A stretch of DNA of 64,000 nt from CAIUMH01 sp963758555 (lineage in GTDB: Bacteria; Actinomycetota; Acidimicrobiia; Acidimicrobiales; RAAP-2): NCBI GenBank assembly GCA_963758555.1, contig CAVWVW010000003.1, positions 434,001 to 498,000 of the forward strand, given 5' to 3'. Positions 35,960-45,256 of this stretch are shown one piece after another. The notes beneath the pieces were generated by a model. It ran no database searches. It worked only from the letters and a program-made list of their open reading frames with translations, and was not told the origin of the DNA. The translations under genes and the position numbers were made by a program. How positions within the stretch are numbered: the first letter of the stretch is position 1; each line of letters starts with the position of its first letter.

Positions 35960-36883
35960 TCAGCGCCAGAAGGCTCGGACGCGCCCGACCTCAGCACGCC
36001 CTTGGCGAGCGCCCATCTCCAGCGCCACGGGGATCGAGCTCGGTGCCATGAGCGAACCCGTCTCGGCCCTCTCCGGCGAGAGGTGGAGCACCTTGGTCCC
36101 CGATGCCTCCAATGCCGCCCGCTCAGTGGCCGAGGCCCCCGAGGCGATGGTGAGCCCCGCGTCGGGGAGGCCTTGCGCCCCGTCGAGGGAGATCACGAGT
36201 GCCCGCGCGGCGCCGGCGACTCGATCGAGGTGGACCCCGGTGCCGATCATGCCTCCGTCCATGCAGAGCCGATCGCCGATCCGCTGGGGGGCGGCGAAGC
36301 CCGGCACCGAGCAGCTGGCGGCGACGGCATCTAAGAGGGGGACTTCGTCGTCAGCGGTGATGACGCAGCGCTCGGCGCTGTAGGCATCGACGCAGGTCGT
36401 CTCGAGCGCCCTCGACGGCCAACGACGGGTCCCCACCAGGAAGCCCATGCCTGCCTTCATGGTCCGCGCCGAGGAGGAGGTCACCCCGAGGGCGGCGTAG
36501 CCGATGGCGTGGACGGTGGCCTCGTCAGCGTCGGTGGCGTTAAAGGCGAGCTCGGCCGCTCTGGTCTGGCTCGGAGACTGCTCGGCGTTGAGCAGGCGGG
36601 CCGACAGCGATCGAGGGGTCTTGCCCAGCAGCGAGATCTTCGTGTGCAGCCGATCGATCCGACCCGCGCACAGCGTCGCGCCCACCACCGAGCCGGCAGA
36701 GGTCCCCACCACTCGCTCAGCGAGCGCCAGGTCGACGCCGCCCTCTCGGAGCGCTCGCAAGTAGCTCGACAACCAGGCGATGAAGAAGAGGCCTCCGCCG
36801 CCCAGCGACAAGGCGCGCTCCAAGCCCGCTCCCTCGAGGGCGTCGAAGCTGATGGGCCGGGCGACGTTCGCTGCCGTCTTCAT
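35960..36883 (-). CDS. Patatin-like phospholipase
   Basis: A 307-residue protein of the patatin family. It has the oxyanion-hole motif SLGGGGLFF near residue 22, the nucleophile elbow GTSAGS near 60 and the catalytic DGG (MDGGMIG) near 207, giving a Ser-Asp dyad. No clear signal peptide, so it probably acts on membrane lipids from the cytosolic side. ATG 36883 is preceded by AGAGG; a minus-strand TAGCAT about 35 bases upstream may be its -10. Confidence 0.9.
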   Translation of the reverse strand: MKTAANVARPISFDALEGAGLERALSLGGGGLFFIAWLSSYLRALREGGVDLALAERVVGTSAGSVVGATLCAGRIDRLHTKISLLGKTPRSLSARLLNAEQSPSQTRAAELAFNATDADEATVHAIGYAALGVTSSSARTMKAGMGFLVGTRRWPSRALETTCVDAYSAERCVITADDEVPLLDAVAASCSVPGFAAPQRIGDRLCMDGGMIGTGVHLDRVAGAARALVISLDGAQGLPDAGLTIASGASATERAALEASGTKVLHLSPERAETGSLMAPSSIPVALEMGARQGRAEVGRVRAFWR

Positions 36884-36942
36884 CGGGAGCTCGATCCTCT
36901 CGTCGGTGGGCAGGGGAGTGCAGGGCGATGCTAGCGATCGGC

Positions 36943-37534
36943 TCAGCCGACGGGCAGACCCCACAGCGCCATCCATCGACCGAGGTCGTCCTCGATCGGC
37001 AGGTCACCGCCGAGGGTGGTGCGCAGCCGAAGCTCCGCCTCGTTGTCCCTCGTGCTCTCGCCGTCGGGGCAGAACGGATAGAAGGTCCCGCGCTTGAAGA
37101 GGTAGACCAGCCACATCTTCTTCGCACTCGTGTCAGCCCCCGGAGCCGGGGCCAGGCCGAACACGCTGCAGAGCAGCTGGGGGCCCCAGCCGTTCTCGAC
37201 CAGCAGGGTGTTGACCTGGTGGACGCGGGTGGCCAGGTCGTCGAACTCCGCGCCGTCGACGAGCAGCCAGCGGTAGCCGAGATCATCTTCGATGGCTCGA
37301 AGCGCCGGCGTCGCCGGATCCTGGCTGTCGAGCTCCAGGATCTTCGACACCTCGTCTTGGACCTCGGTCGGAGGCTTGACCAGCAGGAGGGCGCCAGCAG
37401 ACACCGGCGTGGCCAGAGGTGACGAGGCCGGCCTGTGTCTCGAGAGTGACCGCCGCGGAGGGCAGAGCGAAGATGGCGTCGAGCTTGGGTGCGACCGGAG
37501 CGGTGCGTCCTCGCAGGATGTCGAGCAGCCCCAC
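36943..37534 (-). CDS. pspAB: PspA-associated protein PspAB (interrupted by one extra base)
   Basis: The 5' frame (GTG 37534: VGLLDILRGRTAPVAPKLDA to LETQAGLVTSG) and the 3' frame (GALLLVKPPTEVQDEV to RWMALWGLPVG) are the two halves of PspAB. They show VNTLLVENGWGPQLLC and KRGTFYPFCPDGESTRDN of that family. Skipping one base at about 37405-37412 gives a 196-residue protein of normal size. It is the last gene of a pspA-htpX-pspAB operon, starting 6 bases after htpX. PspAB has no firmly assigned activity but accompanies the envelope-stress PspA system in actinobacteria. Confidence 0.85.
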
Positions 37535-37540
37535 TGCTGC

Positions 37541-38452
37541 TCAGGCCTGACCCATCTCGCGCGAGAGCTCATCGAGCTGGGCGAGGCGCTTCTCGAGCGA
37601 GGGGTGGGTGGCGAAGAGGGTGGCCAGGGAGAGGCCCTGCTTGCCGTTGAAGGCCGGGGTGAAGAAGAAGGCGTTGAAGGCCTCGGCTTTGCGCAGGTCC
37701 TTCTGAGGGATGCGCGACATCTCACCGGTCACCTTGACCAAGGCCGAGGCCAGCAGCGAGGGACGACCGATGAGGATGGCACCAGAGCGATCCGCCGCAA
37801 GCTCGCGGTAGCGAGACAGCGCTCGGGTGAGCACGAAGCTGAGGGCGTAGACGACGATCGAGACGAGCATGATGAGCAGCTCAGCGACGGCCCCTCCACC
37901 GTTGTTGTCATCGCCCATGAACATCGAGGACCACAGCGCCATGCGGGTGAGCAGCCCGGCCAGCATGCCGACCGAGCTGGCGATGGTCATCACGGCGACG
38001 TCGCGGTGGGCGACGTGGCTGAGCTCGTGAGCCAAGACGGCTTCGAGCTCGTCGTCTTCCAAGCGGCCTTGGATGCCCGTCGTGACGCAGACCACGGCGG
38101 CCTTCGGGCTCCGCCCGGTGGCGAAGGCGTTCGGGATGTCGGTGTTGGCGATGGCCACCTTGGGCTTGGGCATGTCGGCCATCGAGCAGAGCCGGTCCAC
38201 CATCGAGTGCAGCTTCGGAGCCTCCGCCTCGGTGACCAGGCGGCCGCCCATGCCGTAGAGAGCGATGCGGTCCGAGAACCAGTACTGGGCGAACATCGCG
38301 CCGATCAAGATCAAGATGACCACGATGTAGCTGATCCCGACGGCGACCAAGACGGCGCCCAGCACCACCCACAGGACGACCAAGAGCAGGCCCGTCAAGA
38401 ACATGCGACCTGTCAGCCCCTTGTCAGAGGCGATGTTCTTCGCGTACGACAT
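37541..38452 (-). CDS. htpX: Zinc metalloprotease HtpX
   Basis: Membrane-embedded M48 protease degrading misfolded membrane proteins. The 303-residue protein has two N-terminal helices (about 18-55), the HELSH zinc motif (LAHELSHVAHRD, about 140), further helices in the middle, and the third ligand region SRYRELAADRSGA. Its start shares one base with the pspA stop (TGATG). Co-transcription with pspA and pspAB implies a role in envelope stress. Confidence 0.95.
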   Translation of the reverse strand: MSYAKNIASDKGLTGRMFLTGLLLVVLWVVLGAVLVAVGISYIVVILILIGAMFAQYWFSDRIALYGMGGRLVTEAEAPKLHSMVDRLCSMADMPKPKVAIANTDIPNAFATGRSPKAAVVCVTTGIQGRLEDDELEAVLAHELSHVAHRDVAVMTIASSVGMLAGLLTRMALWSSMFMGDDNNGGGAVAELLIMLVSIVVYALSFVLTRALSRYRELAADRSGAILIGRPSLLASALVKVTGEMSRIPQKDLRKAEAFNAFFFTPAFNGKQGLSLATLFATHPSLEKRLAQLDELSREMGQA

Positions 38453-39198
38453 CAGGTCGTGGGCTCCTCCGAGGAGGTCGTTCCGAGCTCAGGGGTCGGC
38501 TCTGCCACTTGCGCCTTCAGCGCCGCGAGCTCCTTGTCGACGGTCGAGTCGTTCGAGACCTTGTCGAGCTGGGCTTGGATGTCGTCGACGGGCTTGGACA
38601 GATCGGTCAGCGCGCCAGAGGCCAAGAGCTCGTCCATGGCGCCGGCGCGGGCCTGCATCTGGGAGATCTTGTCCTGCGCTCGGGCCATCGCTTGTCCTGC
38701 GTCGCCCATGGAGTTCGAGATCCCGGTGACCGCTTCGCCGATGTTGGTCTCGGCCTCTGCCGCGGTGTAGCTGGCCTTGATGGTCTCCTTGCGAGTCCTG
38801 AACTCCTCGACCTGCTGCTGGAGCTTGGCTGAGGTCTGGATGAGCTTGGCTTCTTGCTCGGCGACCTGGTCGTGCTGGGTCTGCAGGTCCGCCAGCTGCT
38901 CGCCCAGGGCTGCTCGACGGGTCAGCGCCTCGCGCGCGAGGTCCTCGTTGCCCTGCTCCAAGGCCGCCTTGGCCTGGGTCTGGAGCTTGTCGGCCTGCTT
39001 TTGGAGCTCGGTCGCCTGGAGCTCGATGCGCTTGCGGGCGGTGGCCACGTCGGCGACGGCTTTGCGGACCTTGGTCAGGTTGTCGAGCTGCTTCTCGTAG
39101 GAGAGGTCGAGCGTCTCGCGTGGATCCTCCGCCTTGTCCAGCACCTTGTTGGCTTTCGCCTGGAAGATGGAACTCATCCGCTTGAACACACCGGCCAC
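38452..39198 (-). CDS. pspA: PspA/IM30 (Vipp1) family membrane-stress protein
   Basis: A 248-residue, almost entirely helical protein: N-terminal FKRMSSIFQAKANKVLDKAEDPRETLDLSYEKQ and then long coiled coils to residue 215, the ESCRT-III-like PspA/IM30 architecture, with an amphipathic N-terminal helix for membrane binding. The C-terminal tail is short and acidic. GTG 39198 has GGGAGG 6 bases upstream, and a TAGGCT hexamer about 35 bases farther may be its -10. It is divergent from mca and heads a three-gene stress operon. Confidence 0.93.
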   Translation of the reverse strand: MAGVFKRMSSIFQAKANKVLDKAEDPRETLDLSYEKQLDNLTKVRKAVADVATARKRIELQATELQKQADKLQTQAKAALEQGNEDLAREALTRRAALGEQLADLQTQHDQVAEQEAKLIQTSAKLQQQVEEFRTRKETIKASYTAAEAETNIGEAVTGISNSMGDAGQAMARAQDKISQMQARAGAMDELLASGALTDLSKPVDDIQAQLDKVSNDSTVDKELAALKAQVAEPTPELGTTSSEEPTT

Positions 39199-39280
39199 AG
39201 CGACCTCCCTGAAGCGACCTCGTCGTCGCCGGTTAAGCCTAGAGGTCGAAGAGGATGACTGGGGTCCAGGGTGCTCCGTC

Positions 39281-39286
39281 TAGATT
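39281..39286 (+). promoter_or_regulatory. Candidate -10 box (TAGATT) before mca
   Basis: TAGATT ends 6 bases before ATG 39293; no Shine-Dalgarno sequence. Confidence 0.4.
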
Positions 39287-39292
39287 CGACCT

Positions 39293-40185
39293 ATGGCCGA
39301 TCAACGCTCGATCATGACCGTCCACGCCCATCCCGATGACGAGTCGTCGAAGGGACCGGCAACCATCGCCAAGTACCACGCCCAAGGGGTCCACACCGTG
39401 CTGGTGTGCTGCACCGGCGGGGAAGAGGGCGAGATCCTCAACAAGAAGGTGTCGTTGGCCGAGGGCGAGAGCCTGGGCGAGCGGCGTCGCCACGAGCTCG
39501 AGGCGGCCTGTGCGATCATCGGCTACGACGAGCTGATCTGGCTCGGCTATCGAGACTCGGGGATGCCTGACTCCGAGGCCAACCACCGCCCCGACGCCTT
39601 TGCCAACGCCCCGCTCGATGAGGCCGTGGCTCGCTTGGTGGGGGCCATCCGCACGCACCGGCCTCAGGTGCTCGTCTGCTACCCCGACGAGCAGAACGAG
39701 TACCCGCACCCTGACCATCTGCGCGATCACGAGATCATCGATCGCGGCCTTCGAGCGCGCAGCCGACCCCAGCTTCCATCCTGAGCTCGGCGATCCCCAC
39801 GAGATAGCCAAGCTGTACTACACCGTCTGGGGCGGCCAGCGCATGGCTGCGCTGCACCAGGCGTACCTCGATCGGGGCATGGAGTCGCCGTTCAAGCGAG
39901 GACTTCCTCAAGCGGATGGCCACCCAGGAGCCGTACTCGACCACGATCGACATCGCCGAGTACGCCCGGGTCAGAGATCTCGCCCTCATGGCCCACGGGA
40001 CCCAGATCGATCCGGAGTCACCCTTCTGGTTCGGCCTGCCTGAGGAGATCCGAGACACCATCTACCCGCTCGAGCACTATCGCCTGGCGATCAGCCGTGT
40101 GGGAGCGATCGACGTGGTCGAAGACGACCTCTTCGCCGGCCTCTCCGTCGACGCGGCTGCCCTAGCGCCGCCGTCCGCTCAGTAG
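39293..40185 (+). CDS. mca: Mycothiol S-conjugate amidase (interrupted by two extra bases)
   Basis: Zinc amidase that cleaves mycothiol adducts to release mercapturic acids during detoxification. Three frames join end to end: MADQRSIMTVHAHPDDESSK to HPDHLRDHEIID, then AAFERAADPSFHPELGD to RGMESPFK, then EDFLKRMATQEPYSTT to the stop at 40185. The AHPDDE and HPDH zinc motifs are intact. Skipping C39743 and C39897 gives a 296-residue protein, near the family size of about 290. The tail overlaps proS by 7 bases (convergent). Presence of Mca implies mycothiol and hence an actinobacterium. Confidence 0.88.
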
Positions 40186-41585
40186 CTGCGAGCCACCACC
40201 GCGACGAGGTCCGCCTCGGCGGAGGACTCCGGCAGCGTCCCGTCTTGGCGCTGGAGGCAGCGCACGCTGATCGCTTGCTTGTTGAGGGCCGTCTCCCCAT
40301 CGACCCCGAGCTGAGCCCACGGGATCTTGGCGAAGCCGACGCCTGCAGCCTCGATGGCCTCATCGAGGCTGCTCACCTCGACCGTGAGCGCCTCAGCCTT
40401 GGCTGCACGCGAGGCGAAGAGCCCAGCTTGGATCTCCTCGAGCAGGGGGGCGATCGCGCTGGTGGCTTCCCCGAGCGCCACGGTGAGCTTCTCGCCGGAG
40501 TCGCGACGCGCCACGGTCACCTTCCCCTCGGCCAGGTCTCGCGGCCCCACCTCGAGGCGGATCGGCACGCCCTTGAGCTCCCAGCCGGTGATCCGACGCC
40601 CAAAGCTGGCAGAGCCTCGATCGACCTCGACGCGGACGCCCTGTGCGCTGAGCTCGCTCGAGAGCCGCGACGCAGCCTCGAGGACCTCGGGCTCGTCTCG
40701 GATGCAGAGCACCACGACCTGGGTGGGGGCCAGACGAGGGGGGAGCACCAGGCCGGCGTCGTCGCCATGGGCCATGATCAGCCCTCCGACGAGTCGCGTC
40801 GAGGCGCCCCATGAGGTGGTCCAGCAGTGGTGCTCCTGTCCGTCATCGCCGAGGTAGCGGATGTCGAAGGCCTTGGCGAAGTTCTGCCCGAGCTCGTGGC
40901 TGGTGGCCATCTGGAGCGCCTTGCCGTCGCCCATCATGCCCTCGCAGGTGTAGGTGTTCGTCGCGCCTGCGAAGCGCTCGCGATCGGTCTTCATCCCGAG
41001 CTGGGTGGGCAGGGCCATCACCTGGCGAAGGAAGTCGTCGTAGACCTCGAGGTGGATCCGGGTGGCGTAGGCGGCTGCGTCGTCGTGGCTCTGGTGCGCG
41101 GTGTGACCCTCTTGCCAGAGGAACTCGCTGGTGCGCAGGAAGAGCCGAGGGCGCAGCTCCCAGCGCACGACGTTGGCCCACTGGTTGAGGAGCAGCGGGA
41201 GGTCGCGGTAGCTCTGGATCCACTTGGCCATGTACTCGCCGATCACGGTCTCAGAGGTCGGACGCACGACGATGGGCTCCGCCAGCTCCTCGCCGCCGGC
41301 GTGGGTCACCACGGCCAGCTCCGGGCTGAAGCCCTCGACGTGCTCGGCCTCGCGCTTGAGGTAGCTCTCGGGGATGAACAGCGGGAAGTAGGCGTTCTTG
41401 GCTCCGCAGGCCTTGATCCGAGCGTCGATCGCTGCCTGGATGCCCTCCCAGATGGCGTAGCCCCAGGGCCGGATGACCATGGTGCCTCGCACGGGGCCGT
41501 TCTCCGCCAGCTCGGCTTTGGCCAAGACGTCTTGGTACCAGCGAGGGAAGTCCTCTGCCTGGGGGGTCAGCACGCTCTTGGCCAC
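40179..41585 (-). CDS. proS: Prolyl-tRNA synthetase, archaeal/eukaryote-like type
   Basis: A 468-residue class II synthetase of the ProS type without the bacterial editing insertion. Motif 1 and substrate region read GTMVIRPWGYAIWEGIQ, motif 2 includes NQWANVVRWELRPRLFLRTSEF(L) (split by proline-specific contacts WQEGHTAH), and motif 3 is the G-A-S-T-R-L-V-G-G segment. An anticodon-binding domain (about 285-390) and a C-terminal domain ending in RSY follow. GTG 41585 has AGGAGAG just upstream. It is convergent with mca. Confidence 0.95.
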   Translation of the reverse strand: MAKSVLTPQAEDFPRWYQDVLAKAELAENGPVRGTMVIRPWGYAIWEGIQAAIDARIKACGAKNAYFPLFIPESYLKREAEHVEGFSPELAVVTHAGGEELAEPIVVRPTSETVIGEYMAKWIQSYRDLPLLLNQWANVVRWELRPRLFLRTSEFLWQEGHTAHQSHDDAAAYATRIHLEVYDDFLRQVMALPTQLGMKTDRERFAGATNTYTCEGMMGDGKALQMATSHELGQNFAKAFDIRYLGDDGQEHHCWTTSWGASTRLVGGLIMAHGDDAGLVLPPRLAPTQVVVLCIRDEPEVLEAASRLSSELSAQGVRVEVDRGSASFGRRITGWELKGVPIRLEVGPRDLAEGKVTVARRDSGEKLTVALGEATSAIAPLLEEIQAGLFASRAAKAEALTVEVSSLDEAIEAAGVGFAKIPWAQLGVDGETALNKQAISVRCLQRQDGTLPESSAEADLVAVVARSY

Positions 41586-41602
41586 AGCTCTCCTCGTGTG
41601 CG

Positions 41603-41618
41603 GGCCCTCGTGAGGGCC
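41603..41618. other. Short GC hairpin between chbG-like gene and proS
   Basis: GGCCCT (41603-41608) and AGGGCC (41613-41618) form a 6-bp stem with a CGTG loop. It sits 18 bases upstream of proS and downstream of the restored stop of the preceding gene. No T tract follows; it could be a weak terminator or a leader structure. Confidence 0.35.
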
Positions 41619-41675
41619 GTCGTCATCGCTGCTGCACGCTACCGAATCGGTGGTCGACGGTTCGATGCGGTGTGC

Positions 41676-42525
41676 TCAGAGCATCGCCGAGGGGCTGCGT
41701 CGAGCGAGATCGAGCAGCGGGCGCCAGCCGATGAGCGTGGCTTGCGCGTCTCGAAAGACAGCGCGCAAGAGTGGGCTCACGGGTCAACAGCTGGAGGTCA
41801 TCGACCCGAGCGGGCGCGTCTTCAGCGAAGGCGCGCAGCTCGTCGGTGTCGGCGGCGGGGCGAACGACGATCTCGGTCACGCCGTCGGCGAGCTTCTCGG
41901 GCAGCGTGGCCAGCTGCGCTCGAAGCCCTGTTGCGGAGGTGTCGATCACCCGGTCGGGGACGATGACGCCCTCTTCAGCGGCAAGCTGGCGTGCGGGGAA
42001 GCCGAGCGACCGCTCGAAGGAGCCCGAGGGCAGCCGGAGCGGCAGGCGGTACTCGTCGGCGAGCTCCAAGAGGATGTCGAAGAACTCAGGTCGCGTCACC
42101 AAGGCCCCCTTGTGGGCAGCGAGGTGCGTGACGGCGAGGCCCAGCAAGATGGCCCGCTCGAGCTGGGCTCGGCACTCGCGGCGCACCTCATCGAGATCGG
42201 CGTGATCCAAGGCGTCGGTCACCTCGCCGGCGAAGCCTCCGTCGCCTCCGAGCAGCGAGGGGGCGTGGGTCACCGGTCCGAAGCGCAGCAGCTCGTGCTC
42301 AGCGGTGATCGACAGCAGCACCCCGACGTCCTCGCCTCGATAGCGAGCGGCCGCCTCGCGCCACCACGGTGCGGGGATGAGCAGCGACGAGCTGGTCGCT
42401 GCCCCCAGGTACATGGCCTCTCGCACACCGGCGTTGGCGGCGTGGCACAGGCCCAGATCATCGGCGGTGACGATGACCGCCTTGGCGGTCTCGCCGAGGC
42501 CGAGTCGCCACGTGAGCTCGGACAT
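41676..42525 (-). CDS. ChbG/HpnK family carbohydrate deacetylase (interrupted by one extra base)
   Basis: The protein begins MSELTWRLGLGETAKAVIVT with the family metal motif ADDLGLCHAANAGV (Asp-Asp at about 22) and has THLAAHKGAL (the second metal histidine region). The frame runs wild after TREPTLA; skipping one base near 41764-41769 restores AVFRDAQATLIGWRPLLDLA and ends at TGA 41676, giving about 282 residues. Family members deacetylate N-acetylated sugars or hopanoid precursors. Its start overlaps the stop of purE, so it may be co-transcribed with purK-purE. Confidence 0.8.
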
Positions 42526-43022
42526 CAGGCGGGGCCTCTCTCGAGTGAGGCGTCTTGGGCGGCCGCGGCGTCGGCCAAGCCTGCTCGATGCTCATCGAGC
42601 GCTTGGGTCAGGCCAGCGTCGCCCGTGGCCAAGATCCGCACGGCCAAGAGCGCCGCGTTCTCGGCCCCGTTGACCGCCACCGTGGCGACGGGCACGCCGC
42701 GAGGCATCTGGACGATGGAGAGCAGCGAGTCGAGCCCGTCGAGTCGAGCGAGGGCGACCGGCACGCCGATGACCGGCAGCGAGGTGACCGACGCCAGCAT
42801 GCCGGGCAGGTGAGCTGCCCCCCCGGCACCGGCGATGAGGACCTCAAGGCCACGCTCGCGTGCTTCGAGGCCGTAGCGGAGCATGGCCTCGGGGGTGCGG
42901 TGGGCGGAGACGACGTGCAGCTCGGCCCCGATGCCGAAGCGCCCGAGCGTCTCGACGGCTGGCTCCATGATCTCCGCGTCAGAGCTCGAACCCATCACAA
43001 CCCCGACTCGTGCGGTGCTCAT
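42525..43022 (-). CDS. purE: N5-carboxyaminoimidazole ribonucleotide mutase
   Basis: Purine synthesis enzyme converting N5-CAIR to CAIR. The 165-residue protein has the nucleotide-binding VVMGSSSDAEIM, HVVSAHRTPEAM, and GAGGAAHLPGMLAS segments of class I PurE. It overlaps purK by 4 bases (ATGA) and is followed by the deacetylase with overlapping stop and start. Confidence 0.97.
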   Translation of the reverse strand: MSTARVGVVMGSSSDAEIMEPAVETLGRFGIGAELHVVSAHRTPEAMLRYGLEARERGLEVLIAGAGGAAHLPGMLASVTSLPVIGVPVALARLDGLDSLLSIVQMPRGVPVATVAVNGAENAALLAVRILATGDAGLTQALDEHRAGLADAAAAQDASLERGPA

Positions 43023-44182
43023 GGCCGTCTCACTCCGATCTCGTCGGGCACCGGAGTGCCCAAGGCGCTGGCGGCTTGCCAGGCGAGGCGACGCGCCTCT
43101 CCCACATTGTCGCCTGTCACGGTGACGTGACCAAGTTTCCTCCCTGGTCGGGGGGCTTTGGCGTAGAGATGGACGTGCGCGCCAGGAACCTCGAGGGCGT
43201 GAGCCAAGAGCTCGTCGGGACCGGGAGCTTGCGGTGGCCCTCCGAAGACGTTGACCATCGCCACCGCCGGCGCGCTTCGCTGGGTCTGGCCCAGCGGCAG
43301 GTCCAGGACGGCGCGGAGGTGGTTCTCGAACTGGGAGGTGATCGAGCCGTCCTGGGTCCAGTGGCCCGAGTTGTGGGGTCGAAGGGCCAGCTCGTTGATG
43401 GCGAGGCCCTCGGGGGTCTCGAAGAGCTCGACAGCCATGATGCCGACCAGCCCGATCAGCTCAGCCACCTGGCGAGCCAGCGCGGAGGCCTCTTCGGCCA
43501 GCGCCTCGTCGAAGGCGCCGGGGACGAGGACCTCTCGACACACCCCCGCGAGCTGCGCAGTCTCAACCACCTCCCAGGTCTCCATCTCGCCGTTCGGTCG
43601 CCGGACCACGAGGCAGGCGAGCTCGCGGATGATCGAGGCTCGCTCCTCCAAGACGACCGCGGTGCCTGTCGCCTGGATGCTCTCGATCACCTCGGTGGCG
43701 ACTGCCGGGTCATCGATGACGAAGACGCCACGACCGTCGTAGCCTCCACGCGCTGTCTTGATCACGAGGGGCAGGCCCAGCACGGCGAGGACGCCCTCCT
43801 GGTCGAAGGTCTCATCTGGGCCCAGCACGATCGAGCGAGCCCCGGGCAGGCGCTCTCGTGCGCACAGCGAGCGCATCTCGGCCTTGTCGACAGCGAAGAG
43901 GAGGGCCGAAGGGGAAGGCCGGATGACGTGGCCCGCTTCTTCGAGCGCGCTCAGCGCCTCAAGGTTCACCAGCTCGTGATCGAAGGTCACGACGTCGACC
44001 TCCTTGGCCAGCGCTCCCAAGGCCTCAGGGTCGCTGGCAGCGCCCAAGAGGACCCGAGGCGCGCTGAGCGCAGCGGCGTCTTCGTCGGACTCGGCGAGGA
44101 GCACGACCTCGATGCCGAGGGCGCTCGCGGCTTCGAGCAGCATGCGCGCCAGCTGGCCGGCGCCGACGATGCCCACCCTCAT
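43019..44182 (-). CDS. purK: N5-carboxyaminoimidazole ribonucleotide synthase
   Basis: ATP-grasp enzyme carboxylating AIR with bicarbonate. The 387-residue protein opens MRVGIVGAGQLARMLLEAA, shows the ATP-grasp TARGGYDGRGVFVI and VLEERASIIRELACLV segments, and ends with the typical LALRPHNSGHWT and HLYAKAPRPGRKLGHVTV. ATG 44182 is chosen because the longer frame adds an unrelated 11 residues. Operon partner of purE. Confidence 0.96.
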   Translation of the reverse strand: MRVGIVGAGQLARMLLEAASALGIEVVLLAESDEDAAALSAPRVLLGAASDPEALGALAKEVDVVTFDHELVNLEALSALEEAGHVIRPSPSALLFAVDKAEMRSLCARERLPGARSIVLGPDETFDQEGVLAVLGLPLVIKTARGGYDGRGVFVIDDPAVATEVIESIQATGTAVVLEERASIIRELACLVVRRPNGEMETWEVVETAQLAGVCREVLVPGAFDEALAEEASALARQVAELIGLVGIMAVELFETPEGLAINELALRPHNSGHWTQDGSITSQFENHLRAVLDLPLGQTQRSAPAVAMVNVFGGPPQAPGPDELLAHALEVPGAHVHLYAKAPRPGRKLGHVTVTGDNVGEARRLAWQAASALGTPVPDEIGVRRP

Positions 44183-44274
44183 CGGAGCGCCACTCGACCG
44201 ATAGCCTCTGAGCACGCGCGCACGGACCTGAGGCTAGTGGCCTGCCCCTTCGTGCCGAGTGACTAGGAGCGCAC

Positions 44275-45192
44275 ATGATCACCATCAGCGCCATGTTCGA
44301 CGCCTCGCCCTCGGTCAACGGGATGGTCGAGCAGGCCAAGCGCTTCGCCGCCGCGGGCATCGAGGCGGGCTATGCGTCGCAGATCTTCGGTCTCGACGCG
44401 CTCGGGGCCTTGGCGGCCGTCGGCGCCGCCGTGCCGGCACTCGATGTCGGGACCGGCGTGATCCCCGTCTACGGGCGCCACCCGCAAGCGCTGGCGCAGC
44501 AAGCGCTCACGACCCAGTCGGCCATCGAGGGTCGGCTCAGCCTTGGGATCGGGCTGTCGCACCAGCTGGTGGTCGAGGGCCTCTGGGGCATGAGCTACGA
44601 CCGACCGGCGCGCTACATGCGCGAGTACCTCGACGCGCTCATCCCCCTGCTCAACGGTGAGCGCGCCGAGCTGGAGGGCGAGGTGCTCACGGCAAAGACC
44701 TACGGACCCTTGGAGATCGACGCTCCGGCTCCGTCGCTGCTCGTCGCCGCCCTCGCCCCGGCCATGTTGAAGCTCGCCGGGTCTCGGACCGACGGGACGG
44801 TGACCTGGATGACCGGGATCGCCACCATCGGCTCGCACGTCGCCCCGAGGCTCAACGAGGCTGCTGCCGAAGCCGAGCGACCGAGCCCTCGGATCGTCTC
44901 GGCGCTGCCGGTCTCGCTGACCGACGATCCTCGTCGAGCAGCCGAGCAGATCGACAAGGCCTCCGCGATCTATCCGACGCTGCCGTCGTACAAGGCGATG
45001 CTGGACAAGGAAGGGGCTTCGAGCGCGTCCGAGATCGGCCTCATCGGCTCAGCCGAGCTGATCGCTGATGGCCTGGGCCGGTTCGAGGAAGCGGGCGGCA
45101 CCGAGCTCGTCGCGGCTCCTGGAGGCACGAGGGCCGAGCGAGAGGCCACCTTGGAGCTGCTCGGATCGTTGGCGAACCAGAGCCGGGCGTAG
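44275..45192 (+). CDS. LLM class F420-dependent oxidoreductase
   Basis: A 305-residue luciferase-like TIM-barrel protein (MITISAMFDASPSVNGMVEQ). It has GIEAGYASQIFGLDALGALAAVG, VGTGVIPVYGRHPQALAQQA, EGRLSLGIGLSHQLVVEGLWG and YMREYLDALIPLLNGE, close to the TIGR03564-like F420 subfamily. The reaction is not known. ATG 44275 follows AGGAG by 5 bases. Convergent with the pst operon 64 bases later. Confidence 0.85.
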   Translation: MITISAMFDASPSVNGMVEQAKRFAAAGIEAGYASQIFGLDALGALAAVGAAVPALDVGTGVIPVYGRHPQALAQQALTTQSAIEGRLSLGIGLSHQLVVEGLWGMSYDRPARYMREYLDALIPLLNGERAELEGEVLTAKTYGPLEIDAPAPSLLVAALAPAMLKLAGSRTDGTVTWMTGIATIGSHVAPRLNEAAAEAERPSPRIVSALPVSLTDDPRRAAEQIDKASAIYPTLPSYKAMLDKEGASSASEIGLIGSAELIADGLGRFEEAGGTELVAAPGGTRAEREATLELLGSLANQSRA

Positions 45193-45256
45193 CCGACGAG
45201 ACGGGACCTGCTGACCGAGTCGAGTAGACCGCGCGTCTCCAAGGCCAGGCTGGTGC

